From Bacillota bacterium (lineage in GTDB: Bacteria; Bacillota; Sulfobacillia; JAJZYS01; JAJZLH01), in NCBI GenBank assembly GCA_021850485.1, contig JAJZLY010000014.1, positions 33,526-97,525 on the forward strand: a DNA stretch of 64,000 nucleotides, given 5' to 3'. Below are positions 56,265 to 64,000 of the stretch, in pieces (the stretch's first letter is position 1; every line of letters begins with the position of its first letter). A program made the position numbers and the translations under genes. The notes beneath the pieces were generated by a model that worked only from the letters and a program-made list of their open reading frames with translations, was not told where the DNA came from and searched no databases.

Positions 56265-57665
56265 TTAGGGCGTGATCCGGAGGAAGGCGGCCCCGTATGT
56301 GCACCAGATGTATCCGCCCCGGCTGACCACAAGGTGACTTGGGAGATGTCCGATCGTTTGCATGATGGAGCTGGCAATGCGATAGAAGGGCAGGGCCTTG
56401 GTGGATGTGGTGACCACCCCGGCAGGCGAGATCCGGCCGAGCGAGGCGCCACCTGTCCGAAACCAAGGGTTCCCGCCTGGGCTCAATAGGAGCTGATAGG
56501 GCTGGTAGCCGGAGGTATTGGTGAAAGTAATGTCACCTGCGGATGTGATCCGACCGATCGCACCGGAACCATCGCTGAGGGCTACGGAGAACCAGAGGCT
56601 GCCGTCCGATCCTCGAACCATGCTCCCCATTGCGGCCCCGTCCGGAATAAGACCCTTGCCAAAGAGAGTGATAGTGCCAGATGGAGTGATTCGGCCAATT
56701 CCTATCAGGATGGGTGGCCAACCACTAGTTGGGCCCGTTTCGAACCAGATGTTTCCCTCAGGACCGGCCACCATTCCTCCCAGAGAGCTCCCTGCGGGAA
56801 GACCCTTGGTGAACAGAGTGATCGTCCCCGAGGGGGTGACCCGGCCAATGGCGCCGCCGCGGTTGGTCTGAGCAGTGAACCAGAGATTTCCGCCCGGGCC
56901 GACAACGGGGCCCCCCAGGGATGCGCCCGCGGGAAGACCCTTGGTGAACAGGGTGATCGTCCCCGAGGGAGTGACCCGGCCAATGGCGCCGCCGCGGTTG
57001 GTCTGAGCAGTAAACCACAGGCTCCCGTCTGGAGACCTTGCCATCGTCATCCCCGGGATAGTCCCTGGGGGCAGACCTTTCGTAAAGAGGGTGATGATGC
57101 CTGAGGGCGTGACGCGGCCAATCGCCCCGCTGGTGTACGAATTGGTGGTAGGGTCCAGAACGGAGTTGGTAAACCAGATGTTACCATCTGGGCCGACGGC
57201 AAGGCCGCTCGGAGAGCTACCAGCGGGCAGACCGTTGGTGAACCAGGTGATCATCGCCGCATTGGGTGCAGCGATGATCGACACCACCGTAGTGGCGGAG
57301 GACGCCACAGCCTTTCCGTTGGTGACCAAGACGGCCCTCAGGCTGTAGGAGCCATCAACCAGGGCGAGGGTGGTAGAAGGTGCAGAAAGTCGGGCCACCA
57401 AGGTGCGGTTTTCGTAGAGCCACACCTTCCCAGTGCCCGGTTTGTCGCCGCTTGCGGCAGCGACCAGGGTGAAGTTCGAGATTGCCAACCGGACAGTAAT
57501 GGTGCCGTTGCCTGAGCCTGTGCTCACTACTGAGCCGCTCGCAGGCGAGGTGATGCGCACCGTCGGGTGGGCGGTGCTCTGGGCGCTCGATGCCGATCCA
57601 CAGCCAGCGACCGCCAGCAGCACGGCGGTGATCAAGCAGGGGCGGGTCACAAGGGTCAGTCGCAT
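56265..57665 (-). CDS. Secreted lipoprotein with Vgb-like beta-propeller (copy 1)
   Basis: ATG 57665 opens a lipoprotein signal: LVTRPCLITAVLLAVAGCGS with the lipobox LAVAGC. An Ig-like domain (about residues 30-140; VRITSPASGSVV, GKVWLYENRTLVARL, VLVTNGKAVASSA) is followed by about seven blade repeats of the type GPDGNLWFT ... AIGRVTPSGTIT, the streptogramin-lyase (virginiamycin B lyase) propeller pattern. No catalytic residues could be verified, so I call it a Vgb-like surface protein. It is the shortest of a tandem family. Confidence 0.8.
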   Translation of the reverse strand: MRLTLVTRPCLITAVLLAVAGCGSASSAQSTAHPTVRITSPASGSVVSTGSGNGTITVRLAISNFTLVAAASGDKPGTGKVWLYENRTLVARLSAPSTTLALVDGSYSLRAVLVTNGKAVASSATTVVSIIAAPNAAMITWFTNGLPAGSSPSGLAVGPDGNIWFTNSVLDPTTNSYTSGAIGRVTPSGIITLFTKGLPPGTIPGMTMARSPDGSLWFTAQTNRGGAIGRVTPSGTITLFTKGLPAGASLGGPVVGPGGNLWFTAQTNRGGAIGRVTPSGTITLFTKGLPAGSSLGGMVAGPEGNIWFETGPTSGWPPILIGIGRITPSGTITLFGKGLIPDGAAMGSMVRGSDGSLWFSVALSDGSGAIGRITSAGDITFTNTSGYQPYQLLLSPGGNPWFRTGGASLGRISPAGVVTTSTKALPFYRIASSIMQTIGHLPSHLVVSRGGYIWCTYGAAFLRITP

Positions 57666-57696
57666 CGGATGCCCTCCCAGGTTCGGCGCCAGCCTC

Positions 57697-57775
57697 GTGA
57701 TCAAGAGACCAGGACTGGACTAAATGGTTCCCGGGTGCAGATGTGTCGGCCTGCCAACGCGATTTCCCGGTCACG
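57697..57775 (-). repeat. Shared upstream element of propeller gene, copy 1
   Basis: Plus-strand gtgatcaagagacc ... taaatggttcccg ... gtcggcctgcca, just upstream of copy 1 start. Probably a shared promoter/leader. Confidence 0.6.
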
Positions 57776-57807
57776 GTCTGTCTCGAAAGCAAGTCGTTTC
57801 GGGACGC

Positions 57808-59379
57808 TTAGGGCGTGATCCGGCCAATAGCAGATCTATCCGTTAACCACAAGGTTCCCCCCGGACCCGCCACTAGGCACGCACCGATGACTCCGGTAGG
57901 CAGCCTCTCACTGAGCACTGAGATCTTCCCTGACACAGTGATTCGGCCGATACCGCCGGCAGTGTTTCGGTCGATGCCTGTAGTGAACCAGAGGTTCCCC
58001 CTTGGGCCGGCCACAACACAGGATGGAGAACTCAACGGGGGGAGTCCCTTGGTAAACATAGTGATGGTCCCAGAAGGCGTGATCCGACCGATGCCTCCGA
58101 AGTCGTCTGCGAACCAGAGGTTGCCATCGGGACCGAGTACTACGCTTGACAGCTGGGCTGGAGAGAACTCGCCACCGGGAGGCAGACCTTTAGTGAATAG
58201 GGTAATGGCACCAGACGGGGTGATCCGACCGATCGCGTTGGTGCCAGTCGTGGTGCCGGTGTTGCCATAACCGGTTGACAGCGTGAACCAGAGGTTGCCA
58301 CCCGGTCCAAGAACGATGGCCGTGGCGAGGCTACCAAGTGGCAACCCCTTGGTAAATAGCGTGATCTTCCCAGATGGAGTGACCTGCCCGATGGCGGCGC
58401 CTGATGCAGTGTCAGCGGTAAACCACAGGTCTCTATTCGGGCCGACCAGGAGGCCGCCGTACAGCTGAGTACCGGCGGGAAGGCCCTTGCCGAACAGGGT
58501 GATGGTCCCTGACGGCGTGATCCTGCCGATCGCACCCGTGCCACTCGTGCCATTGTGGACCGGACCCGAAACGGTGAACCACAGGTTGCCGTCTGGTCCC
58601 GCCACCAGGTTGCCCGGAGCACCACCATTCGGAAGTTCGCCCTTGTCGAACATGGTGATCACCCCGGCCGGCGTGATCCGCCCGATGCCTCCTGGTTCAA
58701 AGACGAAACAGCCGCCGGTCCCGAACCAGAGGTTTCCATCGGGTCCGGCAACGATCTCCAAGGTTCCAGAAGTGGATGGCAGGCCCTTTGTAAACATGGT
58801 GATCACCCCTGCTGGCGTGATCCGCCCGATTCCGGACCCGTCCGTGAACCAGAGATTCCCATCTGAGGCTGCCGTGATCTCTTCTAGACAAGGGCTAGTG
58901 GGCAGGCCCTTGCTGAACAGCGTGACACTTCCGACAGAAGACCTCGCAGTACCTCCAGGGACGCCGGTCGTCGGGTTGGGTGCAGCGACGACCGATATTA
59001 CGGTCGTGGCTGAAGATGCCACAACCTTACCGTTGGTGACCAAGACGGCTTTCAAGGTGTGGGTGCCTTCACTCAGGGTGAAGGTGGTAGAAGGTGCCGA
59101 AAGTCGGGCCACCAAGCTGCGGTTTTCGTAGAGCCACACCTTCCCAGTGCCCGCCTTGTCGCTGGTTGGGGCAGTGACCAGGGTGAAGTTGGCGATGGTC
59201 AGCCGGACCGTGACAGAGCCGGTGCCCGATGCTGTACTTACCACCAAGCCACTGACTGGCGAGGTGATGCGCACCGTCGGGCGTGCGGTCGTCTTGGCAG
59301 GGGCCGCGGTGCCGCAGCCGGCGATCGCCAGCAGCAAGGCGGCCAGCACACAGGTGCGGGTCACAGCAGCAAGTCGCAT
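57808..59379 (-). CDS. Secreted lipoprotein with Vgb-like beta-propeller (copy 2)
   Basis: ATG 59379 starts MRLAAVTRTCVLAALLLAIA before the lipobox AGCGTAA. The same Ig-like module (PTVRITSPVSGLVV ... GKVWLYENRSLVARL) and about eight blades (DGNLWF ... GRITPSGTIT) follow. 523 residues. Some blades have variants such as AAIGQVTPSGKIT. Tandem paralogue of the neighbouring genes, with a shared upstream sequence. Confidence 0.8.
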   Translation of the reverse strand: MRLAAVTRTCVLAALLLAIAGCGTAAPAKTTARPTVRITSPVSGLVVSTASGTGSVTVRLTIANFTLVTAPTSDKAGTGKVWLYENRSLVARLSAPSTTFTLSEGTHTLKAVLVTNGKVVASSATTVISVVAAPNPTTGVPGGTARSSVGSVTLFSKGLPTSPCLEEITAASDGNLWFTDGSGIGRITPAGVITMFTKGLPSTSGTLEIVAGPDGNLWFGTGGCFVFEPGGIGRITPAGVITMFDKGELPNGGAPGNLVAGPDGNLWFTVSGPVHNGTSGTGAIGRITPSGTITLFGKGLPAGTQLYGGLLVGPNRDLWFTADTASGAAIGQVTPSGKITLFTKGLPLGSLATAIVLGPGGNLWFTLSTGYGNTGTTTGTNAIGRITPSGAITLFTKGLPPGGEFSPAQLSSVVLGPDGNLWFADDFGGIGRITPSGTITMFTKGLPPLSSPSCVVAGPRGNLWFTTGIDRNTAGGIGRITVSGKISVLSERLPTGVIGACLVAGPGGTLWLTDRSAIGRITP

Positions 59380-59419
59380 GGTTTCTCCTTCCGATTCCCT
59401 CGGTCCCGAAGACAGGTAC

Positions 59420-59476
59420 CGTGATCAAGAGACCAAGACTTGAGCAAGTGGCTCCCGAATGCGACCGTGTCGCCCT
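59420..59476 (-). repeat. Shared upstream element of propeller gene, copy 2
   Basis: Plus-strand gtgatcaagagaccaagact ... agtggctcccga, at the same distance before copy 2 start; shorter match than the others. Confidence 0.55.
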
Positions 59477-59581
59477 AGCGGAGAGGGTGCGGGGGCACTT
59501 CATCGCCAAGGTGGCGGCAAGTGGCCTCAACGGTGCCTACTCCACTCAGGCGGAGGCCAGCGAGCACAGCAAGGGTGGCGA

Positions 59582-61231
59582 TCACGGGGTCAGCCTTACC
59601 GATCCAGACGCAATGGAAACGGTGCCCGACGCCCCACCTGTAGTTCTGAACGCCACTGTGGCCAGTGGCTGCTCAGATACTGACATCGTCAAGATGACCG
59701 CACCTGTGTGGCCAGGGACGAGATATACCTTCTGGAGCCCGTGCCAGTAGTCAAAGATAATCACCCCCTGCGATGGATCGTTACCTAGTGCGCCAGCCAA
59801 GATGGTGTATCCGGCCGGATCCAGAAGGTAGTCGGTGATCGAGTACTGACCTGGCGCCCCAAACTCGGGAGGCAGCACCTCGGCACCTGGCGGTGGGGCC
59901 ACTGGCGAAGTGTTCGACCAAACGAGGCGCGCCGGAGCTAGCTTAGGGTATGTTGCTGCTGGAGTGAAGATAGGCTTGATCCGGCCAATGGCAGATCCAT
60001 CCGTGAACCAGATGTCTCCGCCAGGTCCCACCGCAAGCTTTCCAGGCACACTGCCCGCCGGCAGACCGTGGGTGAACAGCGTGATCACTCCGGACGGCGT
60101 GATCCGTCCGATCGCTCCACGGGTACCACCGGCCGACGCGACCGTAAACCACAGATTGCTATCAGGGCCAGCCACCAACCCTTCAAGGAAGCTTCCCGCT
60201 GGCAGTCCTTTGGTGAACATCGTGATCGCACCCGAGGGCGTGATCCGCCCGATTGCTCCACCAGTTCCCCGGGCCAGTGTGGTTGTGAACCACAGATTCC
60301 CGTCCGGGCCAACCGTGATGCTCCATGGGGTGCTGCCAGGGATAAGCCCCTTCGTGAACAGGGTGATCACCCCTGATGGCGTGATCCGCCCGATCTCGCC
60401 CCCGGTGCCACCTGCCCCGACTCCGTCGGTGAACCACAGGTCGCCATCGGGTCCGACTGCGATAGAAGACGGTGAGTAACCGGGGATCAGGCCCTTGGTG
60501 AAGAGGGTGATCACGCCGGAAGGTGTGACCCGTCCGATTGCCGGGGTGGCGTGGTCCACGTTGCCTCCAGAGGCAAACCAGATGGCACCGCCTGGGCCGA
60601 GGACCATGGAACTAGGCCGCGCCCCACCGAGACCCTTAGTGAACTCGGTGATCACTCCAGACGGCGCGATGCGGCCGATCGCCTCAGCCGTCGTAGTCAC
60701 ACTGCTGGCCGTGAACCAGAGGGTGCCGCCCGTGCCGACAGTGAGACCGCTGGGATGGCGCGCCGCACTTAGGCCCCTCGTGAACAAGGTGACCGTGCCG
60801 TGAGGCGTGATCCTCCCAAGCGCCCCTCGGGAAAAGGTGCCTGTGGCGAAGTAGGTGAACCAGAGGTTGCCGTCCGGGCCCCCGACGAGCTCGTTGGGTG
60901 TGGCCCCGGCGGGCAGGCCCCTGGTGAAGAGGGTGATTACACCGGATGGTGTGATTCGTCCGATGGCCACAGACGTACAGGGGCTGTTGGAAGGCGGACA
61001 CACTGAGTTGATAAACCAGAGGTTTCCGTCCGGACCTGTGGCCAGACTTCCGGGAGAACTGCCAACAGGCAGCCTCTTCGTAAACGTGGTGATGGCTCCG
61101 GTTTTGAGGCTGTTAGGTGCCTCGGTGGAGCTAGGCTTTACCTTCGTGGTCAGTGGCGTAGCGCCACAGCCTGCAACCGCTAGGAGCAGAACGATAATAA
61201 GGAAGGTCCGAATCGTGGTTGTCGGTCGCAT
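59582..61231 (-). CDS. Secreted lipoprotein with Vgb-like beta-propeller and extra C-terminal domain (copy 3)
   Basis: ATG 61231 starts with a lipobox LAVAGC near residue 20. The Ig-like module is missing; about eight blades (ITPSGVITLFTKGL) follow a short linker. The last about 130 residues are a unique region (SITDYLLDPAGYTILAGALG, IIFDYWHGLQKVYLVPGHTG) not found in the other copies. 549 residues. Function unknown. Confidence 0.8.
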   Translation of the reverse strand: MRPTTTIRTFLIIVLLLAVAGCGATPLTTKVKPSSTEAPNSLKTGAITTFTKRLPVGSSPGSLATGPDGNLWFINSVCPPSNSPCTSVAIGRITPSGVITLFTRGLPAGATPNELVGGPDGNLWFTYFATGTFSRGALGRITPHGTVTLFTRGLSAARHPSGLTVGTGGTLWFTASSVTTTAEAIGRIAPSGVITEFTKGLGGARPSSMVLGPGGAIWFASGGNVDHATPAIGRVTPSGVITLFTKGLIPGYSPSSIAVGPDGDLWFTDGVGAGGTGGEIGRITPSGVITLFTKGLIPGSTPWSITVGPDGNLWFTTTLARGTGGAIGRITPSGAITMFTKGLPAGSFLEGLVAGPDSNLWFTVASAGGTRGAIGRITPSGVITLFTHGLPAGSVPGKLAVGPGGDIWFTDGSAIGRIKPIFTPAATYPKLAPARLVWSNTSPVAPPPGAEVLPPEFGAPGQYSITDYLLDPAGYTILAGALGNDPSQGVIIFDYWHGLQKVYLVPGHTGAVILTMSVSEQPLATVAFRTTGGASGTVSIASGSVRLTP

Positions 61232-61263
61232 CGGTTGGCCTCCCCGACTCAGAGACAGGCACC

Positions 61264-61343
61264 GTGATCATGAGACCAAGACTGGAGTAAATGGTTCCCG
61301 AGCACAGAGGTGTCGGCCTGCCAGCGTACTCTCGCAGTCACGG
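61264..61343 (-). repeat. Shared upstream element of propeller gene, copy 3
   Basis: Plus-strand gtgatcatgagaccaagact ... taaatggttcccg ... gtcggcctgcca, before copy 3 start. Confidence 0.6.
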
Positions 61344-61429
61344 CCGGTGCCAGAAGGAAGTCCTTTCGGCGCGGGCCGGGTCAAGGGCTTGGCATGGGCG
61401 GACGATGGGCAACAGAGGGCCGCTGGCGG

Positions 61430-63058
61430 CTAAGGGACGATACGGCCGATGGCATTGGTGGTGGCGACACCGCAACCAGACACGGGAGGCACCAGGAACC
61501 ACAGGTTGCCGTCCGGGCCTGTCACCAGGTTACCTGCGCCACCGCCAGCGGCCAGAGCCTGACTATTGAACACGGTGATGGCGCCAGACGGCGTGATCCG
61601 ACCGATCTCGCCGTTCACAAGGAACCACAGGTCGCCACCCGGGCCTGTCACCAAGTTTCTGACGAAACCGCCAGAGGGCAGGCCGTGGCTGAACACGGTG
61701 ATGACCCCAGACGGCGTGATCCGACCGATGGCACCGGTACCGAAGCCGCGGTTCACAGTGAACCACAGGTTTCCATCCGGGCCGGCTACGAGGCTGTACA
61801 GCTGACTGCCAGCAGGCAGGCCGTGGCTGAACACGGTGATGGTACCCGACGGCGTGATCCGACCGATGCCGTTGGCGCCGTTGCTGCCGGTATTCGTCGG
61901 GGTCGCGGTGAACCATAGATTGCCGTTCGGGCCGACCACGAGGTGGCCTGCGCCCGTCTTCCTGCCATAGTTCGAATCGCCTCCCGCCAGGCTACCAGCA
62001 GGCAGGCCGTGGCTGAACACGGTGATGGAGCCAGACGGCGTGATCCGGCCGATGCCGATGGCGCTGCCGCCGCTGGCGTTCGTCGGGGTCGGATAGACAG
62101 GAAACCACAGGTCGCCGTCCGGAACCGTCACCAGACGACCTACGACACTGCCAGCGGCCAGAGCTGGACTATTGAACACGGTGATGGCGCCAGATGGCGT
62201 GATCCGGCCAATGCCCCCGCTCACAGGGAACCACAGGTCGCCACCCGGGCCGACCAGGAGTTGGGTGTCCCAAGGCAGGCCGCCAGCGGGCAGGCCGTGG
62301 CTGAATACGGTGATGGCGCCAGACGGCGTGATCCGGCCAATGGCGCCGGCGCCGTTGGCACTCGTCGAATTCATAGTGAACCAGAGATTGCCGTCCGGAC
62401 CCGTCACCAGTTTAACTGGCCAACCGCCAGCGGCCAGAGCTGGACTATTGAACACGGTGATGGCGCCAGACGGCGTGATCCGGCCGATACCGAAGTAGGC
62501 GACGTTGGCATTCGTAAACGCCTCCACAGTGAACCATAGGTCGCCACCCGGACCGGCCACGAGACCTAGGACCGCATCGCCAACGGGCAGGCCTCGGCAG
62601 AACAAGGTCATGGTTCCCGCCTTGAGGCCTCTGCTGGGTTGCGGGGTGGGGGCACAGGAGACGGGATTCGGAATCGACACCACGATCGGAGCGGAAGATG
62701 CCACTGGTTTTCCGTTGGTGGCTAGGACGGCCTTCAACGAGTAGCTACCGGGGGTTAGGGCCAAGGTGGCAGTGCTGCTTCCACGGTGCGACACGATGTG
62801 CCCGTTCACATAGATCCACACTTGGCCACTCCCCGCCTTTTCGGGCCCTGCCGGGCCCGGTACCAGGGTGAAGTGGGAGATGGCCACACGGACCAATACA
62901 TTGGCCATTGACGGGGTGAGCTGAGTGCGGCTGATCGGTGAGACGATGCGTACCGTCGGGTGTGCGGTGCTGTGGGCAGTGGAGGCCACCCCACAGCCAG
63001 CGACCGCCAGAAGCAAGGCGGCGATCAGGCAGGTGCGGATCACCGTGGTCAGTCGCAG
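61430..63058 (-). CDS. Secreted lipoprotein with Vgb-like beta-propeller (copy 4), CTG start
   Basis: Same plan as copy 1: lipobox LAVAGCGVAS, Ig-like module, eight blades with HGLPAG and NSPALAAGG linkers. In alignment with copies 1 and 2 (MRLTLV, MRLAAV) the equivalent codon is CTG 63058 reading LRLTTV, and GGGAGGGA lies 6 bases upstream, so the start is probably CTG; GTG 63043 is a fallback. It is very similar to copy 5 at the DNA level. Confidence 0.78.
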   Translation of the reverse strand: MRLTTVIRTCLIAALLLAVAGCGVASTAHSTAHPTVRIVSPISRTQLTPSMANVLVRVAISHFTLVPGPAGPEKAGSGQVWIYVNGHIVSHRGSSTATLALTPGSYSLKAVLATNGKPVASSAPIVVSIPNPVSCAPTPQPSRGLKAGTMTLFCRGLPVGDAVLGLVAGPGGDLWFTVEAFTNANVAYFGIGRITPSGAITVFNSPALAAGGWPVKLVTGPDGNLWFTMNSTSANGAGAIGRITPSGAITVFSHGLPAGGLPWDTQLLVGPGGDLWFPVSGGIGRITPSGAITVFNSPALAAGSVVGRLVTVPDGDLWFPVYPTPTNASGGSAIGIGRITPSGSITVFSHGLPAGSLAGGDSNYGRKTGAGHLVVGPNGNLWFTATPTNTGSNGANGIGRITPSGTITVFSHGLPAGSQLYSLVAGPDGNLWFTVNRGFGTGAIGRITPSGVITVFSHGLPSGGFVRNLVTGPGGDLWFLVNGEIGRITPSGAITVFNSQALAAGGGAGNLVTGPDGNLWFLVPPVSGCGVATTNAIGRIVP

Positions 63059-63098
63059 CGATGGTCCCTCCCACTCGCTCGGTTAACAAACAGATACC

Positions 63099-63180
63099 GT
63101 GACAAAGAGGCCAAGGCTGGAGCAAGTGGTTCCCGAACACTCAAGCGGCAGCCTGCCAACGCGCTTTCCCGGTCAAGGGC
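63099..63180 (-). repeat. Shared upstream element of propeller gene, copy 4
   Basis: Plus-strand gtgacaaagaggccaaggct ... agtggttcccga ... cagcctgcca, before copy 4 start. Confidence 0.6.
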
Positions 63181-63221
63181 TTGGCATGAACGGACGATGG
63201 ACAACAAGAGGCCGCCGGCGG

Positions 63222-64000
63222 CTAAGGGACCATCCGGCCGATGGCGTTGGTGACGGCGGCACCGCAACCAGACACCGGAGGCACAAGGAACCACAGGTTG
63301 CCATCCGGGCCTGTCACCAGGTTGCCTGCGCCACCGCCAGCGGCCAGAGCCTGACTATTGAACACGGTGATGACGCCAGACGGCGTGATCCGGCCGATGG
63401 CGCCGTTCACAAGGAACCACAGGTCGCCACCCGGACCCGTCACCAGGTTGCCTACGAGACCGCCTGCGGGCAGTCCGTGGTGGAACACGGTGATGACGCC
63501 AGACGGCGTGATCCGGCCGATTCCGCCGGCGCCGTTGACGCTCATCGAATTCATGGTGAACCAGAGATTTCCGTCCGGGCCCGTCACCAGGAGGTTACCT
63601 AGGAAACTGCCAGCGGGCAGGCCGTGGCTGAACACGGTGATGGCACCAGACGGAGTGATCCGGCCGATGCCAGTGGTGCCGGTGCTGCCGGCACTCGTCG
63701 GGGTCGGATACACAGGAAACCACAAATTGCCGTCCGGGCCGACCAGGAGTTGGCCTACGCCTGTCTTGGCGGCGTTCGAATTGCCTCCAAACAGGCTGCC
63801 AGCGGGCAGGCCGCGGCTGAACACGGTGATGACGCCAGACGGCGTGATCCGGCCGATGCCGATGGCGCCGTTGCCGCCGGGAGTCGTCGGGGTCGGGTAC
63901 ACAGGGAACCACAGGTTACCGCCTGGACCCGTCACCAGGTTTCCTGCGCCACTGCCGGCGGGCAGGCCGTGGCTGAACACGGTGAGGGTGCCAGACGGCG
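63222..64000 (-). CDS. Vgb-like beta-propeller lipoprotein (copy 5, partial at window end)
   Basis: Only the C-terminal blades are in the window, ending SGCGAAVTNAIGRMVP. Blades such as HGLPAGSFLGNL and NSQALAAGGGAGNLVTG are nearly the same as in copy 4, so this is a recent duplication. The N-terminus and signal peptide lie to the right. Confidence 0.75.
   Translation of the reverse strand, partial: PSGTLTVFSHGLPAGSGAGNLVTGPGGNLWFPVYPTPTTPGGNGAIGIGRITPSGVITVFSRGLPAGSLFGGNSNAAKTGVGQLLVGPDGNLWFPVYPTPTSAGSTGTTGIGRITPSGAITVFSHGLPAGSFLGNLLVTGPDGNLWFTMNSMSVNGAGGIGRITPSGVITVFHHGLPAGGLVGNLVTGPGGDLWFLVNGAIGRITPSGVITVFNSQALAAGGGAGNLVTGPDGNLWFLVPPVSGCGAAVTNAIGRMVP

Larger units (their letters stand above)
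56265..64000 (-). repeat. Tandem paralogous lipoprotein array with internal blade repeats
   Basis: Five adjacent genes in one direction, each about 1.4-1.65 kb, built from roughly 110-150-base blade units (plus-strand ccagacggcgtgatccggccgat recurs dozens of times). Copies 4 and 5 are almost identical over their last 200 bases. The array continues past the window. Confidence 0.8.

Noticed and set aside
61430..64000. Regular short repeats resembling a CRISPR array
   Set aside because: The repeats are in frame and encode beta-propeller blades; spacing and sequence vary as in coding repeats.

Overview
The window is GC-rich bacterial DNA, densely coded on both strands with many ATGA/GTGA/TTGA stop-start overlaps. 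The source looks like a high-GC Gram-positive-type (Terrabacteria) lineage, possibly Bacillota-like. Reasons are an AddAB rather than RecBCD recombination nuclease, a catalytically dead M16 protein of the YfmF type next to tilS-ftsH, and a c-di-AMP (ydaO/yuaA) riboswitch in front of kdp. The species cannot be fixed from sequence alone.

Layout. 0-5.3 kb (minus): MetE-like protein, tRNA-Glu, tilS, ftsH and the start of a YfmF-like gene. 5.5 kb: a glutaredoxin with in-frame TGA at its first catalytic position, a probable selenoprotein. 6-15 kb: GH1 glycosidase, dTMP-kinase-like gene, orphan DNA methyltransferase, MFS exporter, ArsB, a threonine-dehydratase-like enzyme and a GGDEF-EAL protein. 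15-24 kb (minus): MBL hydrolase, AddA, AddB, aspartase. 23.4-29.4 kb (minus): a kdp operon with promoter, c-di-AMP riboswitch, leader ORF, kdpA, kdpB, kdpC, a 27-codon membrane ORF, kdpF and a kdpD lacking its kinase half. 29.5-39 kb: kynureninase, MBL hydrolase, BCAT, asparagine synthetase, two MFS transporters and an M23 peptidase. 39.4-45 kb: an HTH-TPR regulator divergent from a 54-codon secreted-peptide gene, an HFCD flavoprotein starting on the next codon, then a UbiA prenyltransferase, a PH-like protein, an amidohydrolase and a cyclophilin. 45.4-51.7 kb: a compact catabolic operon (class II aldolase-like protein, two zinc alcohol dehydrogenases, SCP2-like protein, aldehyde dehydrogenase, HAD phosphatase), followed by a convergent LuxR-type regulator.

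At 52.84 kb the 3' half of a tRNA-Lys gene, with what looks like its own terminator but no 5' half, suggests the att end of an integrated element that extends to the right. That side holds accessory DNA: a hicBA module, a methyltransferase remnant, an MFS exporter, and at least five tandem paralogous lipoprotein genes with virginiamycin-B-lyase-like beta-propellers (56.3-64 kb) that share upstream sequence.

The observations most worth following are the Sec-glutaredoxin, the HTH-TPR/secreted-peptide/flavoprotein locus, the tRNA-Lys island edge with the propeller array, the unusual kdp operon, and a recurring pattern of strong Shine-Dalgarno sites followed by ATC, ACG or CTG instead of a usual start codon.
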